Source: Gammaproteobacteria bacterium UBA5109
GTDB taxonomy: Bacteria; Pseudomonadota; Gammaproteobacteria; Pseudomonadales; Pseudohongiellaceae
Reading direction: 5' to 3'
DNA length: 64,000 nt
Assembly: GCA_002414385.1 (NCBI GenBank)
Contig: DHZH01000001.1
Location: 431-64,430 of the forward strand
The translations under genes and the position numbers were made by a program. Below the pieces are notes generated by a model. The model was given only the letters and a program-made list of their open reading frames with translations. It was not told where the DNA came from and did not search any database. Below are positions 1 to 8,618 of this stretch, piece by piece (position 1 is the stretch's first letter; every line of letters starts with the position of its first letter).

Positions 1-3000
1 ACCTATACCTTTACCGTCACCAATCAGGACGGTGCCACTGAAACACAAACCGTCACTATCACGATTACCGGTGCTGATGATGCCATGACGGTTGGTGGCA
101 CTACGACTGGCAACGTCACTGAGGATGGTTTATTAACCGCGACAGGAACATTAACTGCCGCAGATATCGATACCACAGATAATCCGCTGGCTTACACCGT
201 TGTCACTAACCAGGTTGGCGATAATGGCTTTGGTGATTTCAGTATCGACGCTTCCGGTAACTGGGATTACGATTTAAATAATTCACTGCCAGCCATCCAG
301 GCCCTGGATGCCGGTGAGACCTTAACCGATACCTATACCTTTACCATCACCAACCAGGACGGCGCGACTGAAACACAAACAGTCTCCGTCACAGTTACGG
401 GGACCAATGATGCCCCGGTGATCACGAGTGACGGGAGTGGCGCAACTGCAAGTATCAATGTTCCTGAAAATACAACTGCAGTAACTACTGTGAATGTCAG
501 TGATGTAGACGCTAGCGACAGTCAATCCTATTTACTGAGTGGTGTTGATGCCAGCCTGTTCAGTATTGATGCAAGCGGCAACCTGAGCTTTAACACGGCG
601 CCTGATTTTGAAGAACCGCATGATGCAAATGCCGATGGTATTTATCAGGTAACAGTAACGACAACAGACAGCGAGGGAGCAACTGATTCTCAGGACCTGA
701 CAATTACGGTGACCAATGTTGATGAAGCCCCAGTCCCTATTGCTGATTCAAATAGCGCAACAGAAGCTGGTGGTAATGTCACAGGAAATGTTTTAGGCAA
801 TGATACCTATGAAGGAGTTGCCACTGTTACTAACGTTACAGATGATGATGGCGATACGATTACCATTGGTGCTGCTTTTACTACTGATGCGGGTGGTACC
901 TTAACCATAAATAGTGATGGTTCGTATAGTTATACGCCACCGGTCCAGGGTGATGTTCCGCCTGGTGGATTGACGGAAGTCTTCACTTATACAGTCGCAG
1001 ATGGTGATGGAGATACGGCTCAGTCCACATTAAACATATTTGTAAATAATAATGATCAACCAGTCAGTGCAGTTGCTGATTCAGCCAACGCCGCAGAAGC
1101 TGGAGCTGCAGTGACAGGCAATGTCATAAGCAATGACACAGCACAAGATGCGCCTGCAACAATAAATACTGCAGTCGATGATGACGGAGATACGATCACG
1201 ATTGGTACTGCCTTTACCACGGATGCCGGCGGCAGCCTGATACTTAACAGTGATGGCAGCTACTCATATACACCACCGCCCCAGGGTAGTGTGCCACCAG
1301 GCGGTCTGACTGAAGTGTTTACCTATACAGTTAGTGATGTAGATGGCGACACTGACCAGGCGACATTAACGATAGTGGTTCTGGACAATGACCTTGCTCC
1401 AATCGTGAGTAATGATTCAGCTTCTGCCACAGAAGGTGGCACAGTATCCACGGGTAATATTTTTGCCAATGACCTGATAGGAGACGGACCGGGAAGTGTT
1501 ATTTCTGTCACTGATGATGACGGCGACATTGTCCCAGTTGGTTCTCCATTCACTACGGATAACGGTGGAACTCTCACAATTAACAGTAATGGTACTTATA
1601 GCTATACACCTCCGGCTCAGGGTGCTGTTGGTGTTAGCGGACTCACAGAAATATTTACCATTACGCTAGCTGATGCAGATGGTGATACCGCTTCATCCAG
1701 TCTGACATTTACCGTGGCAAATAATGATTTGCCGGTCAGTCCACAGGGCGATACTAATACAGCCAAAGAGGCTGGCCCAGCTGTCAGCGGCAATGTTCTG
1801 ACAAACGACAATATTCCTGATGGTGGCGGCAGTGTGGTTTCCGTCAGCAATGCCGGTGGCGGCAATATTCCGCTCGGTACACAATTTACTACTGCCAATG
1901 GCGGTAAACTCACGATTAATGCCAATGGTAGCTATACCTATACACCGCCGCCTCAGGGTTCGGTGCCAACTGCCGGACTGAGTGAATCCTTTACTTACAC
2001 AGTCAGGGATGCCGACGGTGATACCAATCAGGCAGTTCTGAATATTCTGGTGACAGACAATGATCTGACACCGACAGCGACTCCGGATACACGAACCGTT
2101 GCTGAAGGTGGCGCTGCCGTTACCGGCAATGTCCGCACGAATGATGTATTCCCGGATGGTGTCGGACCTGTAACAGCCGCAGTGGATGATGATGGTCATA
2201 CTATTACCATCGGCTCGGCTTTCACTACCGATGCCGGCGGTATCCTGATCATTAACAGTAATGGCTCCTATTCCTACACACCGCCGGCACTTGGCACAGT
2301 CCCGACTGCCGGACTGACAGAAGTCTTTACCTACACAGTCACCGATGCTGACGGTGATGCCGTGCAGTCTACCCTGACATTAACGGTGAACAATACCGAT
2401 ACGCAGATTATCGCCAATAATGATTCGGTCACAGCCAGAGAGGGCGGTAGTATCAGAACTGGCAATATTTTTGCCAACGATATCGTCCGCGATGGTCCGG
2501 CATCTGTTGCCAGCGTGGTTTACGGCGGTCAGCAGGTCACAATTGGTTCTACATTTACGACGACCAGTGGTGGTCGCCTGACACTTAATGCCGATGGGAC
2601 ATTCACTTATCGTCCCCCGGTTCAGGGTGCAGTGCCTTCAGCCGGTCTGACTGACACTTTTACAGTTCAGGTCAGGGATGCTGACGGCGATATCAGCCAG
2701 TCCAGTTTGAGCTTTGTGGTTGCCAACAATATAGTCAATGACCAGAGCAATACCGGACGTCCGCCGGGCAATCAGCAAGGCGGTGGTGCACAGGCGCCAA
2801 ATGTTAATGTTGATACCAACCCGGATTTTGCACCTTCGGTAGGAGCACCGGAGTCAATTTCAGACAATATTCAGGTTGCAGTGGTAACCGGTACCAATCA
2901 GCCGCAGCAGCCTCAGGTGCAGACACCACAGATTCCGGATATTGCGGATCTGCAGCAGTCCAATCAGATTTTACTGACCGGCAATCTGCAGGATCAGGTT

Positions 3001-4326
3001 ATTGAGACCGGGGAATTAACCGTCTCTATTCAGAATGCTTTCCAGCATACTGATCCGACTGAATCCTTGAGAATTACTGCAACACTGGAAGACGGCAGCC
3101 CCTTGCCGGAATACATCCAGTACGATGAATCCAGTCAGCAGTTTATTCTTAATGCCGACATGGCCAATGCCCAGGGCATTACCCAGGAAACCATTGTGGT
3201 ACGAGCGGAAGATTCACAGGGTAATGCCACTGATGCCCGCTTTAATGTGTTTGCACCCGCTGCTACTGGAGCCAATACAGAAGCACTTAACACCCTGAGT
3301 GATGGTGGCATTATTTCTATGGTGGGGGATTTACAGGACCAGGTGCTTGCTGGTGGCAGAACGACATATCAGGTTTCCGATGCCTTCCTGCATTCTGACC
3401 CGGCCGAAGTACTGAATATCACGGCGCGCCTGGAAGACGGCAGCGAATTACCGGACTACATTCAATACGATTCGAACAGCCAGGAATTCACGCTGGATTC
3501 TGAGGCTGCCGCCGCAGCCGGTGTTGAGGGTGAAGTGGTTGTCGTCGTCACGGCTGAAGATTCCCAGGGCAATGCTGCCACTTCCAGATTTTCCGTGGTA
3601 GATGCCAATACTGCTGCGGCAACAGGAACTGGTATTCAGACGACAGATACGGGCCCTGCAGACACTGCTGAAGCCAGTCGTCTGACTCTGGTCAGCAGAC
3701 CGCTGGATCAAAGGGTTGAAATTGATCAGCAGATGATTGTGGTTTCTATCGCGGATAATTTCCAGCATACCAATCCATTGGAGACCCTGACAATTAATGC
3801 CAGGCTGGCTGATGGCAGTCCGCTGCCCGGATATATTGTCTTTGACCAGGATAACCGCGAGTTTTTCATTGATGGAGAAATGGCCAGAGCCCTGGGCATC
3901 AATGAGCTTGAAGTTATCGTTGAAGCCGAAGATTCCGAAGGTAATTCCGTTGTTACCCGTTTCCGGGTAATGGTGGATGCTGCTGAAATCGAGCTTGAAG
4001 GCGAGACTGATGCTGCCGCAGAAGGCGATGAAACTGTGATGGAGGACACGGAAGCTGCTGCGGAAGGTGAAGATAATATTGAGTCCGATCAAGACCTTGC
4101 GTTGACTTCTGAATGGGAATCGTTAGAATTGGTAGCGCAGGGTGACGCAGAGCTGCAGGATTTGCTCGCTGCACTGGCAGAATCAGATGCAGAGATGGAT
4201 GATGAGCTTAGAGACTTTGCGAAAGAAAACCTTAATAATCAAGTACTTCGAGCAGGGGAATTTGGTTATCAACAGGAAAAAATGGAACTGAAGACACTGC
4301 TGGAAAAAATATTTAGTCGAGGCTGA
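1..4326 (+). CDS. Giant VCBS/cadherin-like repeat adhesin (5' end outside window)
   Basis: The frame is open from base 1, so the gene starts upstream; 1441 residues are visible. In order: the end of one VCBS unit and a full second VCBS unit (to about nt 415), one cadherin-type domain (about 420-720), six tandem repeats of about 111 residues (about 730-2730) each with a GN-x-x-x-ND motif, an S/T-DGS-Y-S/T-Y-TPP motif and an acidic DADGD-type Ca-binding turn, a Gln/Pro-rich linker, then three CADG/Ig-like domains of about 100 residues (about 2960-3250, 3300-3600, 3680-3980). The C-terminus is acidic and ends in a charged helix. The glycine-rich RTX nonapeptides of classical type 1 substrates are absent. 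This is most likely a surface or secreted adhesin. The gene is 4 bases upstream of a TolC-like gene and appears to be the substrate of the genes that follow. Exact ligand and secretion route are inferred. Confidence 0.85.
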   Translation, partial: TYTFTVTNQDGATETQTVTITITGADDAMTVGGTTTGNVTEDGLLTATGTLTAADIDTTDNPLAYTVVTNQVGDNGFGDFSIDASGNWDYDLNNSLPAIQALDAGETLTDTYTFTITNQDGATETQTVSVTVTGTNDAPVITSDGSGATASINVPENTTAVTTVNVSDVDASDSQSYLLSGVDASLFSIDASGNLSFNTAPDFEEPHDANADGIYQVTVTTTDSEGATDSQDLTITVTNVDEAPVPIADSNSATEAGGNVTGNVLGNDTYEGVATVTNVTDDDGDTITIGAAFTTDAGGTLTINSDGSYSYTPPVQGDVPPGGLTEVFTYTVADGDGDTAQSTLNIFVNNNDQPVSAVADSANAAEAGAAVTGNVISNDTAQDAPATINTAVDDDGDTITIGTAFTTDAGGSLILNSDGSYSYTPPPQGSVPPGGLTEVFTYTVSDVDGDTDQATLTIVVLDNDLAPIVSNDSASATEGGTVSTGNIFANDLIGDGPGSVISVTDDDGDIVPVGSPFTTDNGGTLTINSNGTYSYTPPAQGAVGVSGLTEIFTITLADADGDTASSSLTFTVANNDLPVSPQGDTNTAKEAGPAVSGNVLTNDNIPDGGGSVVSVSNAGGGNIPLGTQFTTANGGKLTINANGSYTYTPPPQGSVPTAGLSESFTYTVRDADGDTNQAVLNILVTDNDLTPTATPDTRTVAEGGAAVTGNVRTNDVFPDGVGPVTAAVDDDGHTITIGSAFTTDAGGILIINSNGSYSYTPPALGTVPTAGLTEVFTYTVTDADGDAVQSTLTLTVNNTDTQIIANNDSVTAREGGSIRTGNIFANDIVRDGPASVASVVYGGQQVTIGSTFTTTSGGRLTLNADGTFTYRPPVQGAVPSAGLTDTFTVQVRDADGDISQSSLSFVVANNIVNDQSNTGRPPGNQQGGGAQAPNVNVDTNPDFAPSVGAPESISDNIQVAVVTGTNQPQQPQVQTPQIPDIADLQQSNQILLTGNLQDQVIETGELTVSIQNAFQHTDPTESLRITATLEDGSPLPEYIQYDESSQQFILNADMANAQGITQETIVVRAEDSQGNATDARFNVFAPAATGANTEALNTLSDGGIISMVGDLQDQVLAGGRTTYQVSDAFLHSDPAEVLNITARLEDGSELPDYIQYDSNSQEFTLDSEAAAAAGVEGEVVVVVTAEDSQGNAATSRFSVVDANTAAATGTGIQTTDTGPADTAEASRLTLVSRPLDQRVEIDQQMIVVSIADNFQHTNPLETLTINARLADGSPLPGYIVFDQDNREFFIDGEMARALGINELEVIVEAEDSEGNSVVTRFRVMVDAAEIELEGETDAAAEGDETVMEDTEAAAEGEDNIESDQDLALTSEWESLELVAQGDAELQDLLAALAESDAEMDDELRDFAKENLNNQVLRAGEFGYQQEKMELKTLLEKIFSRG
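730..2730 (+). repeat. Six tandem coding repeats of about 335 bases
   Basis: Units begin near 730, 1054, 1390, 1726, 2062 and 2398, with a near-constant 336-base spacing after the first. Each encodes one cadherin-like fold with a terminal Asp-rich linker. Units diverge in sequence but keep the TPP-x-x-G-x-VP/V and DGDT/DGDx turns. An unrelated VCBS pair gives a second direct repeat: bases 1-60 recur at 331-390 with few changes. Confidence 0.85.
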
Positions 4327-4330
4327 TTGC

Positions 4331-6334
4331 TTGTTCAAAAATGGTCTTACTAAACATTTCAGAATTCTGACCGTTGCCCCTATTCTCGCTTCATGTACAG
4401 TCGTCCCCGATCCATACACACAGACTGAACTTGCCCAGATCGCCCGGGCCGACCGGGAGCTGATTTTCAATGCCCAGGAAGAACTGCCGGCAGAAAATTT
4501 TCTGACACTGGAGCAGGCATTCGCCATGGCACTCAAGTACAACCTGGAAAACCGGGTTGCCCTGCTGGAAGCGACTCTGGCCAATGATACTTTTAACCTG
4601 AACCAGACTGATCTGCTGCCGGAACTTGCCGCCAATGCCGGTTATACCAATCGTTCCAACCAACTGGCTTCATTCAGCAACTCGATACTGACTGGTGATG
4701 AATCGCTTGAATCTTCTTCCTCACAGGAACGTGAACAATTCAGCGGAGATGTCAGCTTTTCCTGGAACCTGCTTGATTTCGGCGTCAGTTACCTGACTGC
4801 CAAACAGGGTGCAGATAATTACCTGATTGCCCAGAAAGCCAGAGAAAAAGTCATGCTGACCCTGTTACAGGAAGTACGCAGCGCCTACTGGTATGCCGTA
4901 GCCATGGAGGCAATGGAGGAGCAGCTTGAGGACCTGTATGAGGAAGCTGAAAATATCCTGGAAGATTTACAGGTAAACAGGCGTGAGGGTTTGCAGGATC
5001 CGATTTCTGTGCTGACCGAGATGCGCACCATTGTTGAAACCCTGCAGGTGCTCGATCAGGTGCGGCAATCAATCAATACTTCCAAGACCCGACTGGCTGA
5101 ACTGATTAATGTGGAAAACCTCAATACCATTCGACTGGAAGTACCGGAAAACTACAGCAAACTGTTTCGGATTTCCGATGACCCGGAAGTCATGCAGGAA
5201 ATGGAAATGCATGCGCTTACCAATTCAGCTGACTACATTACTGAGGTCTATAACGCACGGATCGAACAGGAGGAAACCCGCAAGACCATGTTGCAGCTGT
5301 TTCCAGGGCTGGAATTTTCCTACGGGGAAAATTACTCCAGTAACCGCTTCCTGCTGAACAATACCTGGGGACAGGCCTCTGCCAATATTACCGGAGACCT
5401 GATGAACCTGGTCAATCTGGAAACCATTCGTAAGGTCCGCAATACCAGTGAGCAGCTGATTCTGACCCGTAAACTGGCCATGAATATGGCAGTAGTCGCC
5501 GGTGTGAATATTACCTGGCAGGATTACCAGAACTCCCTGTTGCAGTTTGACCGTGCGACATTACTCAATGAAATTGATTCACAGCTGTTTGAACTGACCA
5601 ATATCCAGGAAGCCAATGCAGTCGGCACCAGTATTGCCACCATTCAGAGCAAACTCAGAGCCTTCAGTTCTGCCATGGGTGAGCGGGAAGCTTACGCAGC
5701 GGCTCAAACTGCCTATGGCGCTTACCTGACCAGTCTCGGGGTCAACCCGATTCCCGGTAATTTTTTGCGCCTGCCGGTGGACAACCTGGCCATGTCCATC
5801 GAGGAAAATTTCCTCAGCGAAATGCAGCCTTTTATGGCGCTCAACGCAATCGAGGATGTTGAAAACGTATATATCAATGACAGCTCGATTTCAGGAAACC
5901 TGTTAGCCAACGATATCAGTCAGTCTGAAATCCAGGTCGCTGCTTTACTGGACAGAAATGATGGAATGCTGCCACTTGCACAGAGTATTACCACTCAGGC
6001 AGGAGGCATTCTGCAGGTAAACAGTGATGGTTCATTCACGTATACACCGCCTCCCCGTAATGAGTTCAATTATGATGAGCTGAATGAGCTGTTTACCTAT
6101 AGACTGGTGAATGAACAGGATGAAGAAGATCAGGTAAGTTTCAGAATTGTGGGGTTATCACAAAACCGTCTGGATTCCAGGTTACAGGTCTTGCCTGGAT
6201 TGGGGCCGGACCGCTCGGAATTTATGGAAGCATTCCTGCCTCCGGCACCGGATATTAACGAATTCCTTGAAGGGTTTTTCCCTGCTCCGGACCGGCAGGA
6301 ATTCATCGAAGCATTCGAGCCGGGCAACCAGTAA
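4331..6334 (+). CDS. TolC-like outer-membrane efflux lipoprotein with C-terminal adhesin-like domain
   Basis: The TTG start has a GAGG element at 4319-4322, eight bases away, and begins 4 bases after the adhesin stop. An N-terminal signal ends in a lipobox LASC with Cys22, so the protein is probably lipidated like many OEP-family factors. Residues about 50-490 have the long helical pattern of TolC/OEP proteins. Residues about 515-610 then form a domain with the same GN-x-LAND and DGSFTYTPP signature as the adhesin repeats. The last 41 residues (nt 6209-6331) contain three short repeats of the form D-x-x-EF-x-E-A/G-F. TolC is normally about 470 residues, so some 170 residues are extra. Expected role: the outer-membrane channel for export of the neighbouring adhesin. 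The extra domain may dock the substrate (inference). Confidence 0.85.
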   Translation: MFKNGLTKHFRILTVAPILASCTVVPDPYTQTELAQIARADRELIFNAQEELPAENFLTLEQAFAMALKYNLENRVALLEATLANDTFNLNQTDLLPELAANAGYTNRSNQLASFSNSILTGDESLESSSSQEREQFSGDVSFSWNLLDFGVSYLTAKQGADNYLIAQKAREKVMLTLLQEVRSAYWYAVAMEAMEEQLEDLYEEAENILEDLQVNRREGLQDPISVLTEMRTIVETLQVLDQVRQSINTSKTRLAELINVENLNTIRLEVPENYSKLFRISDDPEVMQEMEMHALTNSADYITEVYNARIEQEETRKTMLQLFPGLEFSYGENYSSNRFLLNNTWGQASANITGDLMNLVNLETIRKVRNTSEQLILTRKLAMNMAVVAGVNITWQDYQNSLLQFDRATLLNEIDSQLFELTNIQEANAVGTSIATIQSKLRAFSSAMGEREAYAAAQTAYGAYLTSLGVNPIPGNFLRLPVDNLAMSIEENFLSEMQPFMALNAIEDVENVYINDSSISGNLLANDISQSEIQVAALLDRNDGMLPLAQSITTQAGGILQVNSDGSFTYTPPPRNEFNYDELNELFTYRLVNEQDEEDQVSFRIVGLSQNRLDSRLQVLPGLGPDRSEFMEAFLPPAPDINEFLEGFFPAPDRQEFIEAFEPGNQ

Positions 6335-6426
6335 GATTAAGCATTTCCCACCTGTTCCGGTGCTGGTTACAATCCAATAGGCCAGTGTTAAAATGCTGGT
6401 ATTACAGAGATACCGAGGGTATTGCG

Positions 6427-7254
6427 ATGTGTACGAGAAAGACGCCCGGAAAGCTGTATGTATTTTTCGTATCAGTCTGGGTTCTGCTGGTTTCAGCTCC
6501 TGTACATTTTGTCTTCCCACAAAGTGGGCAGAACGGACAAAGCGTTGATGAAATCATGTCAGCGATCAATTCAGCGACTCCTGCCAGAAACTCGCAGGGC
6601 GAAAGTTTTCGCGGGCAGCTCCGGCCGATTAATTTTACCCAGATTTCTGCCGGGCTTGACGGCAAACTGATTCGCTTTCCGGTTCGCGCAGGAAACCGGG
6701 TTGAAGAAGGGGATATCATCGCTGAGTTCAACTGTGCGGTTGAGCGAGCCAATAACACCATTGAAGTTGCTCAGGAAGAAGCAGCCAGCAGACGCGTACA
6801 GATTAATGAGCGCTTGCGTGAATTAAATAACATGAGTGAACTGGAACTGGCACTCAGTCGTTCCGAACTGGACGTGGCAAGAGCCGAAGTGGACAGGACA
6901 TCTTCTATTGTTTCTGAATGTGTCATTCGCGCTCCTTTTAGTGGCACTGTAACTGAAAAATTTGTTGAAGCTTTTCAGTTTGTCAGTCGTGGCGAAATGC
7001 TGCTGGAATTGACAGATACCAGAAACCTGGAAATCGAAATGGTTTTACCTTCGCTAAATCTGAACCGATATCAGGCCGGCCAGCGCTTCGAGTTTCTGAT
7101 TGATGAAACTGACCAGACTGTAGAAGCAGTCATTGATCGGGTAGTGAATGTAATTGATCCTGTTAGTCAGACAATACGAGTGATAGGCACACTGGTTGAC
7201 CCGCCAACAAATCTCATGCCGGGAATGAGCGGCGTTGTATTCTTTCCAGAATAA
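6427..7254 (+). CDS. Periplasmic adaptor (HlyD/RND membrane-fusion family)
   Basis: The start is placed at ATG 6427 because GAGGG lies at 6415-6419, 7 bases upstream, and a signal peptide follows directly; an in-frame ATG at 6385 lacks this support. The 275-residue product has a split biotinyl-lipoyl domain (VRAGNRVEEGDIIAEF near the start, CVIRAPFSGTV in the middle) flanking a short coiled-coil hairpin, then a beta-barrel domain ending LMPGMSGVVFF. This is the layout of adaptor proteins that connect inner-membrane pumps with TolC channels. At 275 residues it is short for the family. It sits between the TolC-like gene and a second adaptor. Confidence 0.85.
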   Translation: MCTRKTPGKLYVFFVSVWVLLVSAPVHFVFPQSGQNGQSVDEIMSAINSATPARNSQGESFRGQLRPINFTQISAGLDGKLIRFPVRAGNRVEEGDIIAEFNCAVERANNTIEVAQEEAASRRVQINERLRELNNMSELELALSRSELDVARAEVDRTSSIVSECVIRAPFSGTVTEKFVEAFQFVSRGEMLLELTDTRNLEIEMVLPSLNLNRYQAGQRFEFLIDETDQTVEAVIDRVVNVIDPVSQTIRVIGTLVDPPTNLMPGMSGVVFFPE

Positions 7255-7295
7255 ATGTTTAACAGAATAATAAGTTTTTATTCGGTGTCCTGACC

Positions 7296-8618
7296 ATGGC
7301 TGATGCAACTGATTTATTATTGCTTCAACAAAAGTTACGCCAGTGCAAAAGCATGGTGCAGCTTGGTCATTCTGTTGTTAATCAGTCCACCCGTATCGCC
7401 AGGTATCAGATCTCAGTTCTGTGGATCAGTAAAAATTCAGGTGGTGGAAATATTCAGGCTGTATCCGGTTTGCCTGAACCGGTCAAGAACACACCATTTA
7501 CTTCCTGGGTAGAGGAATTTTGCAAAAAACTTAGCGCTGATAATCTTGCCAAGGCGAGCGTTCTGGACAAGCAGGAGTTCTCCAACGACCAGCAAATCAA
7601 ATGGCGGGAGTTTTTTCCCGCCGAGCTGGTCTGGGTACCTTTAATTTTTCAGAATAGAACAATTGGCGGACTGTTACTGGGTCGAAATGAAGCCTGGCAG
7701 GAAGAAGACCTTTCAATCCTGAATTACTGGTCAGGTGCCGTTGCCCATGCAATCGGTGCGATGCTGAATTCAAAAAAGAGCAGAACCGGTCAGGTCGGTA
7801 AACTTTTTAGCAACAAACGGGTGGTCTGGATCGTACTGGCAGCTTTGTTTATTGCTGCCTGGATTCCGGTACCTTTATCGGTGAATGCCCGTGCGGAGGT
7901 TGTGCCGAGCAATGCAACTATTGTGCGTTCTCCGATTGAAGGAATCATCGGAGAAGTTTTTGTAGAGCCTAACCAGGGAGTTTTGCCTGGCGATTTGATC
8001 CTGTCATTCGATGATACCAATCTGCAGTCACAAAAAGACCTGGCAGAGCAGGAACTGGCGATAGCCAGAGCAGAATATCAAAGTGCCAATCAGGCAGCCG
8101 TTCGTGACCGCGATATTGCCTCTGAACTTCCGGTACTGCAGGCTGTAATTGATCAGCGGGAAACACAGCTGGATTATACGGAAACCCTACTGGCACGCTC
8201 GAACATTTATGCCCAGAAACAGGGAATTGTCGTGATTCCAAGAGTCACAGAACTGGAGGGCATGCCGGTACAGGTCGGGGAACGGCTGTTTTCCCTGGCT
8301 GAGCCCGGGAATGTCGAGATGGAATTCTGGCTTGCCGTCGGTGATGCCATACCTTTGCCATACAATGCCCGCGTGACCCTGTTCTTAAATGTTTACCCGG
8401 AACGGGCGCATCGGGCCAATGTGCGCTTTGTCAATTATCAGGCTGAAGTTTCACCAGAAGGAGTTCTGGGATACCGGGGGCGTGCTGAATTTATCGACAA
8501 TGATGAACTGCGGATCGGCTGGCGTGGAACAGCCAAAATCTATGGTGACGATGTCACCCTGTTTTATTTTCTGTTCAGGAGGCCGCTATCAGTACTCAGG
8601 CAATGGATCGGAATCTAA
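7296..8618 (+). CDS. Membrane-anchored adaptor with N-terminal GAF-like domain and HlyD domain
   Basis: 440 residues. Residues about 15-155 resemble a GAF sensor domain, with a VPLIF-x(5)-GGLLLGR strand pair and a C-terminal helix. One membrane segment follows (about 173-195, WIVLAALFIAAWIPV), then a HlyD-type lipoyl domain (SPIEGIIGEVFVEPNQGVLPGD is its first half), a coiled coil and a beta barrel. The predicted topology puts the GAF part in the cytoplasm and the adaptor part in the periplasm, a way to couple a cytoplasmic signal to export. It overlaps the next gene by 16 bases, suggesting translational coupling. The GAF call rests on pattern only. Confidence 0.75.
   Translation: MADATDLLLLQQKLRQCKSMVQLGHSVVNQSTRIARYQISVLWISKNSGGGNIQAVSGLPEPVKNTPFTSWVEEFCKKLSADNLAKASVLDKQEFSNDQQIKWREFFPAELVWVPLIFQNRTIGGLLLGRNEAWQEEDLSILNYWSGAVAHAIGAMLNSKKSRTGQVGKLFSNKRVVWIVLAALFIAAWIPVPLSVNARAEVVPSNATIVRSPIEGIIGEVFVEPNQGVLPGDLILSFDDTNLQSQKDLAEQELAIARAEYQSANQAAVRDRDIASELPVLQAVIDQRETQLDYTETLLARSNIYAQKQGIVVIPRVTELEGMPVQVGERLFSLAEPGNVEMEFWLAVGDAIPLPYNARVTLFLNVYPERAHRANVRFVNYQAEVSPEGVLGYRGRAEFIDNDELRIGWRGTAKIYGDDVTLFYFLFRRPLSVLRQWIGI

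Noticed and set aside
730..2730. Tandem repeats as a possible CRISPR or satellite
   Set aside because: The period of about 336 bases stays in frame and encodes folded domains; no spacer structure.
3448..4092. Antisense open frames inside the adhesin gene
   Set aside because: They mirror the repetitive codon use of the adhesin. No ribosome site or family match.
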